This document shows positions 61,146 through 64,000 of a stretch of DNA of 64,000 nt, one piece after another. A program made the position numbers and the translations under genes. The notes below the pieces were generated by a model that saw only the letters and a program-made list of their open reading frames with translations, did no database searches and had not been told where the DNA came from. The stretch's first letter is position 1. Each line of letters opens with the position of its first letter. This DNA comes from Crotophaga sulcirostris (Eukaryota > Chordata > Aves > Cuculiformes > Crotophagidae): the NCBI GenBank assembly GCA_013397455.1, contig VYZB01000218.1, positions 787,278-851,277 on the forward strand, written 5' to 3'.

Positions 61146-63029
61146 AACTAGACAAAGCTACTGCATCAAAATGGGACCTACTAGAGCAGAGTATGATAGG
61201 TTAATTGGATCATTATTGTAGGATGATAAAATGCAATTATCACTTCTGATTCTGATATAATGTGGAAGTGCAGGTTCACAGTATATTACAATCTATTGTA
61301 AAATCTCATGACTGGTATGAAATTAACCATGTTCAATATTGTAATTAGAAAAAAGAAGTCTTAGTAGCAGCAGTGTTGCCACACCTCCAGTTCCTTAAAC
61401 ATACAAAAACTGTTTTTCACAAATTCAGTATTCTGTAAATTAAAAATGAGTACATTCACTCAAAGGGCAGGAATACCAATCCCTCTCTCAAAGAACAGGG
61501 AGACAGTTTTCACCTTTCATCATTCCTAACTGACATTTATCTTGCCTACACCCAAATCTAATGATGAAGACATTGAGGTAATCTGTAGCAGTGTTTATTT
61601 CCAGATCTCTTTTAAGAATGGTGGTTATTGCCTGGACTCCATCTAGGAAAAACTTGTTGCTGAACTGACTTGGTCTAAACCAAGTCCAAAAAGTGCTAAG
61701 TGCCTAGAAATTCTAGTGAAGGCAATGGTGACTTTTGCTTTTACATAGAAAATCAGGACATTATGCTTCTCAAGGTGAGAGGTAAGATGAGAAGCTTTAA
61801 TTCCTAACTGAACTAATCTTTAACACACAAAGACGTTATCTAACCAGAAATAGCTCTCATATATTTCATGCTTTCATTGCAAATTTTAAAATTGCCATAG
61901 CTGAACATTTATTGTCCATGATTTTCTTAATATTTACATTACAGAGATAGTTGAAAAAGAATAGGAAGGCTCTAAGGAAACCTTTCTGGTTGCTGGATGG
62001 CAGATGTGCATATCATCATGCTCCTAAATTCCTGGCTCCCATCTAATTGACCAGTTAAGCTGGTGAAATTATTAGTTACCATTTTTGTATTTGTGGAGGA
62101 AAGTTATGCAGCTAAAATGAAACCTGCATTATCTCTATTGCTGTAATGACATTTAATATTTTGAATAGGGGAAATTAGTAAAGATGTTCCTGGAGTGCTT
62201 TCTGTCTGATCTTTGTAAACCTGAGCTATGTTTGAAATTCAGCATGATGGGTCTCAGCCATTCCTGTTAATCAAGCAATTGATGCTTCTATGAAAAGCAG
62301 ATCACTGATCACTGGAGTTGCTCCTTGCAGATCTGATTTTTATACCTTTTGGTTTCTGAATTTATCTCACAATCTTCAAAAACGACAAGGTTTAAGGATA
62401 CAAACTTTGTGAGATGTATTCAGAAAAAAAATTATCCGGAAGTGCACTGATTCCAAACACTGCTTCCACAGATCATTTAATTCATATTACCCTCTTGATA
62501 GTGCTCTGATAAAATTTCTACCTCCATGTGCAATATTGTTAATTCCTGTTTCTCCAGGCACAGGAATGTAAGATGGAGTTACATAATAACAATGTGCATG
62601 GATTGTGAAAGATGTCCGTCCTGTCGATCGCAGGCCAGTACACAAGAATATACAAAGTTTTGAGTTATTAAGAATTCAGGATGAAAGCCAGAGAAGATAA
62701 AATATTGATTATAGAAAAGATGATACAAACCATGATGGATACTTTCTTCTACAAGCAAAAAAAATAAGGTCAAGAGGGACCTGAGCAACCTGACCAAACA
62801 GGGCAACTGCAATATAAATTGGCATTGTTTGAGCAGGTGAATAGGACCAGATTAACTCCAGAGATCTCTAACAAAGTAGTTTATTCTTTGACTTCACAGA
62901 TGTATTTTTATAGCATAAACAGCATAGAAAATTGCACTGCATAAGACTTCAGGAAGCCATTTAGTGCCTCTTCTCCCAGTGCAATGTCACCTCTTCCTGT
63001 TTATCAGTACCAAATATTGGGAATATTCT

Positions 63030-63500
63030 CTGTGCCTAGACATTTTTACAGCCTCTCAGAAACCTGTTCCAGTTTCCAACTGTTCTTACTAATAGTAATT
63101 TTTGCTTCATGTCAAATATGAATCTTCCTTGACATAATTTAAGACCACTATATTTTGCCCTAAACCCAGTGCTGACAAAGATTTGTTAATCTTTCTTTTT
63201 GAAGCTATCTTTTCTATAGCTGAAAAGAGCTGTACAGCACCTTGGGATCCTTTTCCCTAGACTAAGCAACCCAGATTTCTTCAGTCTACAGAACATCTTG
63301 ACCTCTGATCGTTCTTATTGTTTCCTTTGATCCTTCTCTAATTAGTCAGTAGATCCCAGGAAAAGAAAGCCCCAGACTGGATCTAGTTCTACAGGTGAGG
63401 CCTTCCCAATGCTGAGCCGAATGGAGGTTATTTGAACTGTTTTAGTAATGATTCTCTTCTCTGTAGATCATGATACAATTTTACTATTTTAAAAACTGTG
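63030..63500 (-). mobile_element. Old CR1-type LINE relic
   Basis: On the plus strand, blocks of a reverse-complemented CR1 run in the correct order: CAGCCTCTCAGAAACCTGTT with CCAGTTTCCAACTG, CCCTAGACTAAGCAACCCAG with TTTCTTCAGTCT, GATCCTTCTCTAATTAG, then TCTAGTTCTACAGGTGAGGC with CTTCCCAATGCTGAGC. These correspond to the ORF2 C-terminal region read backwards. Substitutions and small indels are many, so the copy is old. Its 5' part may fade on after 63500. Confidence 0.75.
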
Positions 63501-64000
63501 TAATATCCCTGACTGCACTTCAGCTGTAAGTATTTTAAAGTGTTATCCTCACTTTGAAAGTTCACAAACATTTTTCAATTATCACATTGCTATGATTATG
63601 CCTTTTGGTGAGACACAGTTCTTTGCAGCAGCAAACAGAAATTATAGGAGACCATTGGCTGCAATGCTGTGATACTCAGAAGGGCTGCATTTCAAAGGAA
63701 AATATGAGCGTGGACTTTCCTACATACCTGTGTCCCAGAAAAATATATGACCTTTTCTGAAAGGGGAGCAATGGATACTTACAGCCAAGTAATAATATCT
63801 TAGCATGCATTTTCAGTTAATTATCTCGAATGTTGGATGTTGTTTTGTCATCTGTTATCAGAAAGAACAGCAGGTTGCATTAAACTTCCTACTCGTTCCA
63901 AAGGATTAAAAAAAAAAATGCACAGATTCTGTACCTGGTTGGATTTCCTTATTAGCTACAGTACTTTCTATGCTGTAATTTTTATTCTGTGTTCTTTGCA
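63501..64000. other. AT-rich sequence to window end, nothing recognised
   Basis: An A-run lies near 63907-63918. No gene or element was recognised after the CR1 relic. Confidence 0.5.

Larger units (their letters stand above)
57461..63029. other. Unique AT-rich sequence with simple repeats, no gene recognised
   Basis: The first 250 bp may continue the Gypsy-type relic (an 84-codon frame at 57451-57705), but I could not match RNase H or integrase. Beyond it, contents seen are a 17/18-bp triplicate at 59836-59888, an AT-only stretch at 60373-60451 and T16 at 61130-61145. No gene was recognised. Confidence 0.5.

Noticed and set aside
1..64000. CRISPR arrays, operons, bacterial promoters, tRNA or rRNA genes
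   Set aside because: None is visible. No regularly spaced repeats with spacers, no dense gene packing and no cloverleaf or rRNA core recognised. The content is that of a vertebrate chromosome.

Overview
The window reads as non-coding nuclear DNA from a bird. The base composition is AT-leaning, there is no operon-like gene packing, and no open frame exceeds 173 codons. The recognisable repeats are avian: several 3'-truncated CR1 LINEs, most with the ATTCTATG-type tail, and two ERVL-class LTRs of a family I know from bird genomes. No L1, Alu or other mammalian repeat was seen. I cannot name the species, and I recognise no protein-coding host gene, tRNA or rRNA. A gene desert or a large intron is the best reading.

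Layout. From 1 to 6.8 kb the sequence is unique and AT-rich, with one weak exon candidate on the minus strand near 3.5 kb. A CR1 3' end with the C-terminal part of its ORF2 lies at 6.85-7.57 kb. Unique sequence follows to 16.7 kb, including two weak minus-strand exon candidates near 13 kb. At 16.7-17.9 kb is the 3' part of an ERVL provirus on the minus strand, internal 3' region plus LTR. Further CR1 3' ends sit at 18.5 kb and 27.6-28.0 kb on the plus strand and at 37.8-38.0 kb on the minus strand. Much older CR1-type relics, both minus strand, lie at about 29.1-29.6 kb and 63.0-63.5 kb. A solo ERVL LTR at 41.5-42.1 kb keeps a near-perfect 5-bp target duplication, a TATA box, a poly(A) signal and an intact palindromic CRE. 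At 56.6-57.5 kb a decayed stretch carries, in order, remnants of nucleocapsid zinc knuckles, an aspartic protease DTGA and reverse transcriptase motifs. I read it as an old Ty3/Gypsy-type element broken by frameshifts.

No set of genes works together here. What the window holds is a layered record of insertions: very old CR1 and Gypsy-like relics, younger CR1 3' ends, then ERVL LTRs. The background is AT-rich unique DNA with small tandem repeats and homopolymer tracts. A few unique stretches dense in homeodomain-type TAAT motifs are candidates for conserved non-coding elements, which only cross-species alignment can test. Repeat family names rest on my recognition of the sequences, since no search was run.
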